DNA of 64,000 nt, taken from the NCBI RefSeq assembly GCF_001941845.1, contig NZ_CP018870.1:4062501-4126500 (forward strand), read 5' to 3'. Source of the DNA: Streptomyces sp. TN58. Its GTDB lineage: Bacteria; Actinomycetota; Actinomycetes; Streptomycetales; Streptomycetaceae. The position numbers and the translations under genes are program-made. Under the pieces are notes generated by a model. It made no database searches, was not told where the DNA came from, and was given only the letters and a program-made list of their open reading frames with translations. Shown piece after piece: positions 33,091 through 42,236 of the stretch (the stretch's first letter is position 1; every line of letters begins with the position of its first letter).

Positions 33091-35319
33091 GTGTCGTCCC
33101 TTGCGCTGTACCGCCGCTACCGCCCCGAGTCGTTCGCCGAGGTCATCGGTCAGGAGCATGTCACTGCACCCCTGATGCAGGCCCTGCGGAACAACCGGGT
33201 CAATCACGCGTACCTGTTCAGCGGGCCGCGCGGGTGTGGAAAGACCACCAGCGCGCGCATCCTCGCCCGGTGCCTGAACTGTGAGCAGGGTCCCACCCCG
33301 ACTCCCTGCGGGGAGTGCCAGTCCTGCCGCGACCTCGCCAGGAACGGGCCGGGGTCCATCGACGTCATCGAGATCGACGCGGCCTCGCACGGTGGTGTGG
33401 ACGACGCCCGCGACCTGCGCGAGAAGGCCTTCTTCGGTCCGGCGTCCAGCCGCTACAAGATCTACATCATCGACGAGGCCCACATGGTCACCTCGGCGGG
33501 CTTCAACGCCCTGCTGAAGGTGGTCGAGGAGCCGCCGGAGCACCTCAAGTTCATCTTCGCCACCACCGAGCCGGAGAAGGTGATCGGGACCATCCGGTCG
33601 CGGACGCACCACTACCCCTTCCGGCTGGTCCCGCCCGGGACCCTCCGCGAGTACCTGGGCGAGGTCTGCGGCCGGGAGGGCGCCCGGGTCGAGGACGGTG
33701 TGCTGCCGCTCGTCGTGCGCGCCGGCGCGGGTTCCGTGCGTGACTCGATGTCCGTCATGGACCAGCTCCTCGCCGGCGCCGGCGAGGAGGGTGTGACGTA
33801 TGCCATGGCCACCTCCCTGCTCGGCTACACCGAGGGCTCGCTGCTCGACTCCGTCGTCGACGCCTTCGCCTCCGGGGACGGCGCGGCCGCCTTCGAGGTC
33901 GTCGACCGCGTCGTCGAGGGCGGGAACGACCCGCGCCGGTTCGTCGCCGACCTGCTGGAGCGGCTGCGCGACCTGGTCATCCTCGCCGCCGTGCCCGACG
34001 CCGGGGAGAAGGGGCTGATCGACGCCCCCGCCGATGTCGTGGAGCGGATGCAGGCCCAGGCGTCGGTGTTCGGCGCGGCCGAGCTGTCGCGCGCCGCCGA
34101 CCTGGTCAATGCCGGCCTGACCGAGATGCGGGGCGCGACCTCGCCCCGGCTCCAGCTGGAGCTGATCTGCGCCCGCGTGCTGCTTCCCGCCGCCTTCGAC
34201 GACGAGCGGTCCTTCCAGGCCCGTCTGGACCGCCTGGAGCGCGGCGGAGCCGCCGCCTTCGCCGCCGGGCCGCCGGCCGTGGCCCCCGCGATGGGCTATG
34301 TCCCCGGGCCCGAGGCGCACACCATGGCGCCCGCCGGGCCCGGCGGAGGGCCCGCCGCCGCGCGGGCCGCCGCTGCCGCCGCGATCTCCGCGCCGGCTCC
34401 CGCGGCGCCGGTCGCCGCCGTCCAGGCCCCCGTCCAGGCGGTTGCGCCGGCCGCGGCTCCCCCGGCGCAGCCACAGGCCGCGCCCGCCGCCCCGCCCGCT
34501 CCTGCCCCGGCCGCCCCCGTGCCCGGCGCGTGGCCCGGAGCCGCGCAGCCCGGCAGCGGGGCCCCGGCTGCCACCCGGCCCGCCGCCGGTGCCCCCGCAC
34601 CCGGCGCGTGGCCCAGCGCGGCCGCCCCCGGGCAGGGTGCGCCCGTACCCGCGCACGTTCCGGCCACCGAGGCCCCGGCGGCTCCCGCCCCGGCGGCAGC
34701 GCCCGCGCCCTCACCCGGCATGGCGGCCGGTGCCGGACAGGTCCAGGCGATGTGGCCCGGCGTCTTGGAGGCCGTCAAGAACCGCCGCCGCTTCACCTGG
34801 ATCCTCCTCAGCCAGAACGCCCAGGTCACCGGCTTCGACGGGACCACCCTCCAGCTCGGCTTCCCCAACGCCGGAGCCCGCGACAACTTCGCGAGCAGCG
34901 GCAGTGAGGACGTGCTCAAGGCGGTCCTGGCCGAGCAGTTCCAGGTCAACTGGAAGATCGACGCCGTCGTGGGCGGCGGCTCCCCCGCTCCGGCGGGCGG
35001 CCCGGGCCCGGCGTACGGAGCGCCCTCAGCGCCCGCGCCGGCCTACAGCCCGCCCGCCTACAGCCCGCCGCCCGCCCCGCCGCAGCAGGCGCAGGCCCCA
35101 CAGGCTCCGTCCACGCCGCCGCAGCAGCAGTCCCAGCAGCCCCGGCAGTCGGTCGCCGCGCCGCCGCCGCCCGTACAGCAGGCGCCCCCGCCGGTGGCTC
35201 CCGAGGACGACTTCGCGGAGGACGACGACCCCGACCTCGTCGAGAGCGCGCTGACCGGACACGACCTGATCGTGCGGGAGCTCGGAGCCACCGTTGTGGA
35301 GGAATACACGAACGAGTAG
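33091..35319 (+). CDS. dnaX: DNA polymerase III subunit gamma/tau
   Basis: 742 residues. The clamp-loader ATPase motifs are SSLALYRRYRPESFAEVIGQEHV, Walker A GPRGCGKTT (Lys51), a zinc module with four cysteines (CLNCEQGP..CGECQSC), Walker B IYIIDEAHMV and sensor 1 KFIFATTEPEKVIGTIRSR. After domain III comes a very long Ala/Pro-rich tail (about 380-730), interrupted by a folded tau-like segment (QAMWPGVLEAVKNRRRFTWILLSQN, about 550-640) and ending EDDFAEDDDPDLVESAL. No slippery sequence for gamma production is seen, so only tau is expected. The GTG lacks a strong Shine-Dalgarno. It follows the SRP RNA. Confidence 0.96.
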   Translation: MSSLALYRRYRPESFAEVIGQEHVTAPLMQALRNNRVNHAYLFSGPRGCGKTTSARILARCLNCEQGPTPTPCGECQSCRDLARNGPGSIDVIEIDAASHGGVDDARDLREKAFFGPASSRYKIYIIDEAHMVTSAGFNALLKVVEEPPEHLKFIFATTEPEKVIGTIRSRTHHYPFRLVPPGTLREYLGEVCGREGARVEDGVLPLVVRAGAGSVRDSMSVMDQLLAGAGEEGVTYAMATSLLGYTEGSLLDSVVDAFASGDGAAAFEVVDRVVEGGNDPRRFVADLLERLRDLVILAAVPDAGEKGLIDAPADVVERMQAQASVFGAAELSRAADLVNAGLTEMRGATSPRLQLELICARVLLPAAFDDERSFQARLDRLERGGAAAFAAGPPAVAPAMGYVPGPEAHTMAPAGPGGGPAAARAAAAAAISAPAPAAPVAAVQAPVQAVAPAAAPPAQPQAAPAAPPAPAPAAPVPGAWPGAAQPGSGAPAATRPAAGAPAPGAWPSAAAPGQGAPVPAHVPATEAPAAPAPAAAPAPSPGMAAGAGQVQAMWPGVLEAVKNRRRFTWILLSQNAQVTGFDGTTLQLGFPNAGARDNFASSGSEDVLKAVLAEQFQVNWKIDAVVGGGSPAPAGGPGPAYGAPSAPAPAYSPPAYSPPPAPPQQAQAPQAPSTPPQQQSQQPRQSVAAPPPPVQQAPPPVAPEDDFAEDDDPDLVESALTGHDLIVRELGATVVEEYTNE

Positions 35320-35379
35320 GCCGTCCGGATTGGGTGGCCGCACGAATCCCGCCCCGCCGTCCGGGCTAGGCTGAGCAGC

Positions 35380-36633
35380 GTGAAGGTCCTCGTCATCGGC
35401 GGCGGCGCCCGCGAACACGCCCTGTGCCGCTCTCTGTCCCTCGACCCCGACGTCTCCGCGCTGTACTGCGCTCCCGGCAACGCCGGCATCGCCGAGGTGG
35501 CCGAGCTCCGCCCGGTCGACGCCCTCGACGGCGAAGCCGTCGCCGCTCTCGCGACCGACCTCGGCGCCGAGCTGGTCGTCGTCGGCCCGGAGGCCCCGCT
35601 GGTCGCCGGCGTCGCCGACGCCGTGCGCGCCGCGGGCATCCCGGTCTTCGGCCCGTCCGCCGAAGCGGCGCAGCTCGAAGGCTCCAAGGCCTTCGCCAAG
35701 GACGTGATGGCGGCGGCCGGGGTCCCGACCGCGCGCAGCTACGTCTGCACCACCCCGGAGGAGGTGGACGCGGCCCTCGACGCCTTCGGCGCCCCCTACG
35801 TCGTCAAGGACGACGGTCTGGCGGCCGGCAAGGGCGTCGTGGTCACCGAGGACCTCGCCGCGGCCCGCGCCCACGCGCTGGCCTGCGACCGCGTGGTCAT
35901 CGAGGAGTACCTCGACGGGCCCGAGGTCTCCCTCTTCGCCGTCACCGACGGCGTGACCGTGGTCCCGCTCCAGCCCGCGCAGGACTTCAAGCGCGCCCTG
36001 GACGGCGACCAGGGCCCCAACACCGGCGGCATGGGCGCCTACTCCCCGCTGCCCTGGGCCGACCCGAAGCTGGTCGACGAGGTCATGGAGCTCGTGCTCC
36101 AGCCGACCGTCGACGAGCTGCGCCGCCGCGGCACCCCCTTCTCCGGGCTGCTCTACGCGGGCCTGGCGATCACCAGCCGCGGGACCCGGGTCATCGAGTT
36201 CAACGCCCGGTTCGGCGACCCGGAGACCCAGGTGGTCCTGGCCCGGCTGCGCACCCCCCTGGCGCGGGTGCTCCTGCACGCCGCCAAGGGCACCCTGGCC
36301 GACGAGCCGCCGCTGGTGTGGCGCGAGGACGCGGCCGTCACGGTCGTGATCGCCTCGCACAACTACCCCGACACCCCCCGGACCGGCGACCCGATCGAGG
36401 GCCTGGCCGAGGTGGCCGCCGAGGACGCGCCCGACGCGTACGTGCTGCACGCGGGGACCCGGCGCGAGGGCGACGCCGTCGTCAGCGCGGGCGGCCGCGT
36501 GCTGTCGGTGACGGCGACCGGTTCCGATCTGGCGCAGGCGCGGGAGAAGGCGTATAGGGCGGTCGCGCGCATCCGGCTGGACGGCTCGCAGCACCGTACG
36601 GACATCGCCGCCAAGGCGGCCGGCCTCGGCTGA
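35380..36633 (+). CDS. purD: Phosphoribosylamine-glycine ligase
   Basis: 417 residues of the ATP-grasp superfamily; it joins glycine to phosphoribosylamine (GAR synthesis, step 2 of de novo purine synthesis). Motifs: [18 protein letters not shown] at the start, [29 protein letters not shown] [53 protein letters not shown] and [15 protein letters not shown] (metal-binding). Full length. GTG start. A GC-rich hairpin follows the stop. Confidence 0.98.
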   Translation: MKVLVIGGGAREHALCRSLSLDPDVSALYCAPGNAGIAEVAELRPVDALDGEAVAALATDLGAELVVVGPEAPLVAGVADAVRAAGIPVFGPSAEAAQLEGSKAFAKDVMAAAGVPTARSYVCTTPEEVDAALDAFGAPYVVKDDGLAAGKGVVVTEDLAAARAHALACDRVVIEEYLDGPEVSLFAVTDGVTVVPLQPAQDFKRALDGDQGPNTGGMGAYSPLPWADPKLVDEVMELVLQPTVDELRRRGTPFSGLLYAGLAITSRGTRVIEFNARFGDPETQVVLARLRTPLARVLLHAAKGTLADEPPLVWREDAAVTVVIASHNYPDTPRTGDPIEGLAEVAAEDAPDAYVLHAGTRREGDAVVSAGGRVLSVTATGSDLAQAREKAYRAVARIRLDGSQHRTDIAAKAAGLG

Positions 36634-36649
36634 GCAGCGGTTCGACAGC

Positions 36650-36691
36650 CCCGCGGGCCCGGTGCGCACCTCTCGCGCCCGGGCCCGCGGG
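36650..36691 (+). terminator. Hairpin after purD
   Basis: A perfect 13-bp stem, CCCGCGGGCCCGG (36650-36662) with CCGGGCCCGCGGG (36679-36691), 16 bases past the purD stop. It separates purD from the membrane-protein gene. Confidence 0.75.
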
Positions 36692-36919
36692 CGTGTGCGC
36701 GTGCGACTGCATCCGGCCTCGTTCGAACGCACCCAGCTTTACCCAAAGCCATTCCATCGGGTGATCGTCACCTCGTCTGCCTGACGGCCGGGCGTGCCCC
36801 AACTAGGGTGCGGCGCAAGCATTCCGGCACTTGGCCCACCGACCTTGCGATGTCAGTGGCGGGTGTCACAGTGGGGGAGTGAGCAACGCAGCCGCAGGGC
36901 AGAGGGGGTGAGACCGGCC

Positions 36920-38728
36920 GTGTCCGGATTCGGTTCGACCATGGAGGCGGGCGTTCCGTCCGCGCGGTCCCGCGCTCTCGCCGTGCTGCGCGTGCGCAGC
37001 CGGGCCCTGGCCGCGGCGCTGCTGCCCGCCGCCCTCGCCGTGGTCCTGGTGACCGCCAGGGCGACGGGCCGGCTGTCCGGCGAGCCCTGGGCCGCCGTGA
37101 CGCTCGTGGTGTGCGCTGTCGCCGCACTGGTGCTGCTCCTCGCCGGGATCTTCGCCGCGGTGGTGCTGCGGGCGAGCCCGGCGGTGACGCCGACGGTGCC
37201 GCTGTCCGAGGCGGCCGCCCCCGATCTCTACCGCCTCGTGCGGGACCTGGCCGAGCGGATGGACGTGCCGCCGCCCTCCGCCATAGCCCTGACGCCGGAC
37301 TGCGACAGCTGGCTGGAGGACCGCGCCCATGCGGCCCACCGCCGGGGCGGCATAGCCGGCGGCCCCCAGTCCGCGCCGGGTGCGGCCCCCGTGCTGGTGA
37401 TCGGCTCGCCGTTCCTGTGGTGGATGCGGGTCGCGGAGCTGCGGGCGGTGCTCGCCCCGGTCGTCGCCGGTACGGGGCCCTCCGCGCACCCGGACATAGC
37501 CGACGCGCGCGGCTTCGTGCGGGGCCTGGACGCGGCCGTGGACGTCGGCGGGCGACGGGGCCTCGGCTGGATCGCCGCGCCGGCCCGGCTGCTGCTGAGG
37601 CTGTGCAGGACGGACGCCGCCGAGATGGAGCGCGGGGTGGCCGCCGCCGCGTCGGACCGCGCACAGGACGTGGACTACGGGCTGCGCATCGTCGCGCAGG
37701 AGCAGGTCGGCCTCGCTTATGCGGGGTGGGACCGGCTGCTGACCCGGGTGGCGCTGCCCGCCTGGCGGATGGGACGCTGGCCTGCCCACCTGGACGCCGG
37801 GGTGGTCTCGGCGCTGACCGAGCTGTCGAGGCGGGACCGGCTGGCCGACGGTTTCACCTCGCGGCTCGGCGAGCGGCCCGCCTGCGACCTGCTGGAGCAG
37901 CCCGGCGTGATCGACGAGGAGACCTCGCTGCTGGCGGCCCGGCTCTTCCACGGAGGCCCGGCCGAGGCCGGACCGGACTGGTCGCCGGTGGAGTGGGCGG
38001 CCTATCCGGAGGAGGTCGTGGACCGCACATGGCGTGCCGAGGCGGCCCGCCTGCACGCCGCACTGGACGCCCTCGCCGGCCCGGCGGTCCGCCCCGCCGG
38101 GTCCGCAGGCCCCACCGGGCCGCACGGCTCCGCCGGACCCGCCGCGTCGGCAGGCTCCGCGAGCCCGGCCGGCGCCGGTTCCGCCGCCTCGGGAGGTCCC
38201 GCCGCTGCCGCCGGCTCGGCCGCCCCGTCGGGTCCCTCGGGCGCGGCGGGACCGGCCACGATCGAGGCCGCCGGGGCCGCGCATCCCATCGCGGACGGCT
38301 TCGCCGGGCCCACCCTGGAGCGGGTGCTGGACTGTCTCGCGAACGCCTCGGGGGACGGGGCGCTCGGTGAGGCGCTGGCCGGCCGGCTCAGCGCCGACCT
38401 CGCCCGCGAGGAGCGGGCCGGTGGCGCCGCGGGCAAGGCCCGTGGCGCGGACGCCGTACCGCTGTTCCCGCTCCAGCCGCCCCGCAGCGGCCGGGACCTG
38501 CTGGCCGACCACGTGACGGCGATGGTCTGCTGCGCCGCCGTGGACTCGGCCGGGGCCGCACCCGGCATGGACTGGCTCGACGGCCCGGTCCTGCTGGTCG
38601 ACGGCGACCGCCGGACCGATCTGGCGCCCCGTGTGCTCTGCCTGGTCGAGGACGGGGACCCGGAGCCCCTGAGGGAGTGGCTGTCGGCCCTGGGCGTCCG
38701 TACGGAGGAGCCGGTCCGCCTCGCCTGA
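36920..38728 (+). CDS. Membrane protein resembling M48 metallopeptidase with lost active site
   Basis: About 602 residues from a proposed GTG (AGGGGG upstream); ATG 36941 is an alternative. Two N-terminal transmembrane helices (AAALLPAALAVVLV and VTLVVCAVAALVLLLAGIFAAVVL) precede APDLYRLVRDLAERMDVPPPSAIALTPDCDSWLEDR and PVLVIGSPFLWWMRVAELRAVLAPVVAGTG, which follow the M48/HtpX layout except that the HExxH zinc motif after ELRAVLA is replaced by PVVAG. I infer a catalytically dead peptidase homologue. A Gly/Ser/Pro linker (about 405-470) splits the C-terminal half. It lies between purD and purC; function unknown. Confidence 0.75.
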   Translation: MSGFGSTMEAGVPSARSRALAVLRVRSRALAAALLPAALAVVLVTARATGRLSGEPWAAVTLVVCAVAALVLLLAGIFAAVVLRASPAVTPTVPLSEAAAPDLYRLVRDLAERMDVPPPSAIALTPDCDSWLEDRAHAAHRRGGIAGGPQSAPGAAPVLVIGSPFLWWMRVAELRAVLAPVVAGTGPSAHPDIADARGFVRGLDAAVDVGGRRGLGWIAAPARLLLRLCRTDAAEMERGVAAAASDRAQDVDYGLRIVAQEQVGLAYAGWDRLLTRVALPAWRMGRWPAHLDAGVVSALTELSRRDRLADGFTSRLGERPACDLLEQPGVIDEETSLLAARLFHGGPAEAGPDWSPVEWAAYPEEVVDRTWRAEAARLHAALDALAGPAVRPAGSAGPTGPHGSAGPAASAGSASPAGAGSAASGGPAAAAGSAAPSGPSGAAGPATIEAAGAAHPIADGFAGPTLERVLDCLANASGDGALGEALAGRLSADLAREERAGGAAGKARGADAVPLFPLQPPRSGRDLLADHVTAMVCCAAVDSAGAAPGMDWLDGPVLLVDGDRRTDLAPRVLCLVEDGDPEPLREWLSALGVRTEEPVRLA

Positions 38729-38953
38729 GACGTCCGGTCGCGCCAATTCACGACGAACGGTGACGGAGTGCGTGCGTAATGTGATGTGCTGGGACCGGTC
38801 GCGGCTGGATGCCCCGAAGCGGATGTCCGAGAAGCGGCGCACCGGCGTGACGCAACCGGCGCCACGAAACCGGCACCACGCGCGCGCCGCGCAACCGGCG
38901 CAACGCACCGAGGCGGAGCACGCCGGCCGGGGGAGCGAGGGAGGGGAGCGGTC

Positions 38954-40441
38954 ATGGGTACGGACCAGATCCGGCGTTGGGAGTCGGGTGCGCTCGCGCA
39001 CGCGGTGAACGACCCCTTCGGACAGGGCCCCCTGCCCTGGTTCCGGGGCAGCGAGCTCTACTTCGACGACACCGGGCAGGTCGTCCCCTGGTACGTGGAC
39101 CCGGCCGCGGCGGCCGCCGGCACCGGCCAGATCCCCCGGGCCCGCGTCAACGGCGGCCCCCGCACGGCCGACGACGTTCACCGCCAGATCAAGGGTTTCG
39201 CCTCCGACGGCGCCGTCGCCCCGGGCGAGGCCATCGACTTCCACATCACCGTCGACCCGCCCCAGCAGTTCTCCGTCGACGTGTACCGGATCGGCCACTA
39301 CGGCGGCGACGGCGCCTCGAAGATCACCACCAGCCCCCGGCTCTCCGGCATCGTCCAGCCCGCCCCCCTCGCCGCGGACCGCACCGTCTCCTGCCACCAC
39401 TGGTGGCTGTCCTGGCGCCTGCAGGTCCCGTCGTACTGGAGCGTCGGCGCGTACGTCGCCGTCCTCACCACCGTCGACGGCTACCGTTCGCACATCCCCT
39501 TCACGGTCCGCGACGACCATCCCGCCGACCTCCTGCTGCTGCTCCCCGACATCACCTGGCAGGCGTACAACCTCTACCCGGAGGACGGCCGGACCGGCGC
39601 CAGCCTTTACCACGCCTGGGACGAGGCGGGCCGCCTCCTCGGCGAGCAGGACGCGGCCGTCACCGTGTCCTTCGACCGCCCCTACGCGGGCGCCGGACTG
39701 CCCCTCCACGTCGGTCACGCCTACGACTTCATCCGCTGGGCCGAGCGCTACGGCTACGACATCGCCTACGCCGACACCCGCGACCTGCACGCCGGCCGCG
39801 TCGACCCCACCCGGTACCGGGGCCTGGTCTTCCCCGGCCACGACGAGTACTGGTCGGCGCCGATGCGCCGCACCGTCGAGCGCGCCCGCGGCCACGGGAC
39901 CTCGCTCGTGTTCCTCTCCGCGAACACCATGTACTGGCAGGTCGAGCTGGCCCCCTCGCCCTCCGGGGTGGCCGACCGGCTGCTCACCTGCCGAAAACGC
40001 CGCGGACCGGGCCGCCCCAGCCTCTGGCGCGAGGTCGACCGCCCGGAGCAGCAGCTGCTCGGCATCCAGTACGCGGGCCGGGTCCCCGAGCCCGCGCCGA
40101 TGATCGTGCGCAATGCCGGGCACTGGCTGTGGGAAGCCACCGGCGCCGGCGAGAACGACGAGCTGCCCGGCCTGGTCGCGGGCGAGGCCGACCGGTACTT
40201 CCCGCGCACCCAGCTCCCCGAGCACGAGGACCGGATCCTGCTCGCGCACTCCCCGTACCTCGACAGCGAGGGCCAGCGCCGCCATCAGGAGACCTCCCTC
40301 TACCGGGCGCCCAGCGGGGCGCTGGTCTTCGCCTCCGGCACCTTCGCCTGGTCCCCGGCCCTCGACCGCCCCGGGCATGTCGACGAGCGCGTGCAGCGGG
40401 CCACGGCCAACCTCCTCGACCGGATCTGCAAGCGCGACTGA
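38954..40441 (+). CDS. N,N-dimethylformamidase large-subunit-like protein
   Basis: 495 residues starting MGTDQIRRWESGALAHAVNDPFGQGPLPWFRGS (GGAGCG upstream). It matches the DMFase beta-subunit-like domain: FSVDVYRIGHYGGDGASKI, HPADLLLLLPDITWQAYNLY, YDFIRWAERYGYDIAYADT, FPGHDEYWSAPMRRTVE and ANTMYWQVEL. No signal peptide is seen. In Streptomyces it is a conserved neighbour of purC; the substrate is unknown and a role in formamide metabolism is only a family inference. Short AACCGGC repeats (38854-38899) lie in the 5' gap. Confidence 0.85.
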   Translation: MGTDQIRRWESGALAHAVNDPFGQGPLPWFRGSELYFDDTGQVVPWYVDPAAAAAGTGQIPRARVNGGPRTADDVHRQIKGFASDGAVAPGEAIDFHITVDPPQQFSVDVYRIGHYGGDGASKITTSPRLSGIVQPAPLAADRTVSCHHWWLSWRLQVPSYWSVGAYVAVLTTVDGYRSHIPFTVRDDHPADLLLLLPDITWQAYNLYPEDGRTGASLYHAWDEAGRLLGEQDAAVTVSFDRPYAGAGLPLHVGHAYDFIRWAERYGYDIAYADTRDLHAGRVDPTRYRGLVFPGHDEYWSAPMRRTVERARGHGTSLVFLSANTMYWQVELAPSPSGVADRLLTCRKRRGPGRPSLWREVDRPEQQLLGIQYAGRVPEPAPMIVRNAGHWLWEATGAGENDELPGLVAGEADRYFPRTQLPEHEDRILLAHSPYLDSEGQRRHQETSLYRAPSGALVFASGTFAWSPALDRPGHVDERVQRATANLLDRICKRD

Positions 40442-40576
40442 CACACGCCCCGCGAGCGCCCCAGGGGCGGCCCGGAGGCGGCCCGCGGGCCCCGGCGCAC
40501 GCACCCCTTGTCTTGGGAGGGGACGCCGGTGCGCGAGAATCGGGGTGCGCTTCATACAGAACCACAGGGAGACCCC

Positions 40577-41482
40577 GTGTCCGGATTCGTCGAAAAGCCC
40601 GAGCCGGTTCAGGTTCCGGGCCTCGTCCACCTCCACACCGGCAAGGTGCGCGACCTCTACCAGGACGAGGACGGCCGCCTCGTCATGGTCGCCAGCGACC
40701 GCATCTCCGCCTTCGACTGGGTCCTGCCCACCGAGATCCCGGACAAGGGCCGCGTCCTGACGCAGCTCTCCCTGTGGTGGTTCGACCAGCTCGCGGACCT
40801 CGTCCCGAACCACGTCATCTCCACCGAGCCGCCCGCCGGTGCTCCCGCCGACTGGGCCGGCCGCACGCTGATCTGCAAGAAGCTCGACATGGTCCCGGTC
40901 GAGTGCGTGGCCCGCGGCTACCTCACCGGCTCCGGCCTCGCCGAGTACAACCAGACCCGCACGGTCTGCGGACTGGGCCTGCCCGAGGGTCTCGTGGACG
41001 GCTCCGAGCTGCCCGGCCCGATCTTCACCCCGGCCGCCAAGGCCGAGGTCGGCGAGCACGACGAGAACGTCTCCTACGAGGAGGTCGCGCGCACCACCGG
41101 TGTCGAGACGGCCGCGCTGCTGCGCCAGACGACCCTCGCCGTGTACTCCCGGGCCCGGGACATCGCCCGCGAGCGCGGCATCATCCTGGCCGACACCAAG
41201 TTCGAGTTCGGCTTCGACCCGCAGGACCGCACGCTGGTGGCCGCGGACGAGGTGCTGACCCCGGACTCCTCCCGTTTCTGGCCGGCCGACCAGTGGGAGC
41301 CGGGCCGCTCGCAGCCCTCCTTCGACAAGCAGTACGTCCGCGACTGGCTGTCCTCCGCCGCCTCCGGCTGGGACCCGAAGGGCGAACTCCCGCCGCCGGC
41401 CCTCCCGACGGAGGTCGTCGCGCAGACCCGCGCGAAGTACATCGAGGCCTACGAGCGCCTGACCGGCCTGGACTGGTCGTAG
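40577..41482 (+). CDS. purC: SAICAR synthetase (phosphoribosylaminoimidazole-succinocarboxamide synthase)
   Basis: 301 residues. It couples CAIR with aspartate using ATP (step 7 of purine synthesis). Motifs: LVHLHTGKVRDLYQ (P-loop-like start), VASDRISAFDWVLP, KKLDMVPVECVARGYLTGSG and IILADTKFEFGFD. The GTG start is 6 bases after AGGGAGA. Length suits the single-domain enzyme. It has its own leader downstream of the DMFase-like gene. Confidence 0.98.
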   Translation: MSGFVEKPEPVQVPGLVHLHTGKVRDLYQDEDGRLVMVASDRISAFDWVLPTEIPDKGRVLTQLSLWWFDQLADLVPNHVISTEPPAGAPADWAGRTLICKKLDMVPVECVARGYLTGSGLAEYNQTRTVCGLGLPEGLVDGSELPGPIFTPAAKAEVGEHDENVSYEEVARTTGVETAALLRQTTLAVYSRARDIARERGIILADTKFEFGFDPQDRTLVAADEVLTPDSSRFWPADQWEPGRSQPSFDKQYVRDWLSSAASGWDPKGELPPPALPTEVVAQTRAKYIEAYERLTGLDWS

Positions 41483-41490
41483 GGAAACGA

Positions 41491-41520
41491 AGAAGCCCCG
41501 GTCCGAGGACCGGGGCTTCT
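41491..41520. terminator. Convergent terminator between purC and tRNA-Gly
   Basis: AGAAGCCCCGGTCC (41491-41504) pairs perfectly with 41507-41520, serving purC from the left and the minus-strand tRNA-Gly from the right. Confidence 0.8.
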
Positions 41521-41529
41521 TCCCTACAG

Positions 41530-41602
<73 letters not shown>

Positions 41603-41624
41603 AGGCGCCGTAAGGCGAGACCTA

Positions 41625-42236
41625 CTATACCCAACCTCGCTCCCGTGCGAGACGCACTGCCGTGTGCCGGTTCTCCGCACCGAGCTTCGTGGCCGCCGAG
41701 GAGAGGTAGTTGCGGACGGTCCCCTGCGAGAGCGAGGCCCGCTCCGCGATCTCCGCGATCGGCGCGCCGTCCTCCGCCAGCTCCAGCACCTCGGCCTCCC
41801 GGGCGGTCAGCGGGGAGTCCCCCGCGCTGATCGCGTCGGCAGCCAACTCCGGGTCCACGTAACGGCCTCCGGCGTGCACGGTCCGGATCAGTTCGGCCAG
41901 CCGCTGCGCCGAGACCGTCTTGGGGGCGAAGGCCCGCACCCCCGCCGCCAGGGCCCGCTTCAGGTGCCCGGGCCGCCCATGACTGGTCACGATCATGGCC
42001 TTGCAGTCGGGGAGTTCGGCGCGCAGCGCTGTGGCGACGCTCACACCGTCGGCGCCCGGCATCTGCAGGTCCAGTACCGCCACGTCAGGCCGGTGCGCCC
42101 GTGCCATCGCCAGTGCCTCGGGGCCCGAGGCCGCCTCCGCGACGACAAGCAGGTCGTCCTCCAGCGCGAGGAGCGCGGCCAGCGCCCCGCGGATCAGGTG
42201 CTCGTCGTCGGCGAGCAGTACGCGTACGGGGCTCAC
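41625..42236 (-). CDS. NarL/LuxR-family response regulator
   Basis: 203 residues. The receiver domain has PVRVLLADDEHLIRGAL, phosphoacceptor VAVLDLQMPGADGVSV, IVTSHGR and FAPKTVS (Lys). The C-terminal LuxR helix-turn-helix is SPLTAREAEVLELAEDGAPIAEIAERASLSQGTVRNYLSSAATKLGAENRHTAV. The GTG start overlaps the kinase stop by GTGA. It is the last gene of the ABC-ATPase, permease, kinase, regulator operon. Confidence 0.95.
   Translation of the reverse strand: MSPVRVLLADDEHLIRGALAALLALEDDLLVVAEAASGPEALAMARAHRPDVAVLDLQMPGADGVSVATALRAELPDCKAMIVTSHGRPGHLKRALAAGVRAFAPKTVSAQRLAELIRTVHAGGRYVDPELAADAISAGDSPLTAREAEVLELAEDGAPIAEIAERASLSQGTVRNYLSSAATKLGAENRHTAVRLARERGWV

Noticed and set aside
33091..35319. 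Programmed frameshift in dnaX for gamma production
   Set aside because: No slippery A-rich heptamer or downstream structure is seen; the long tau-like frame is continuous.
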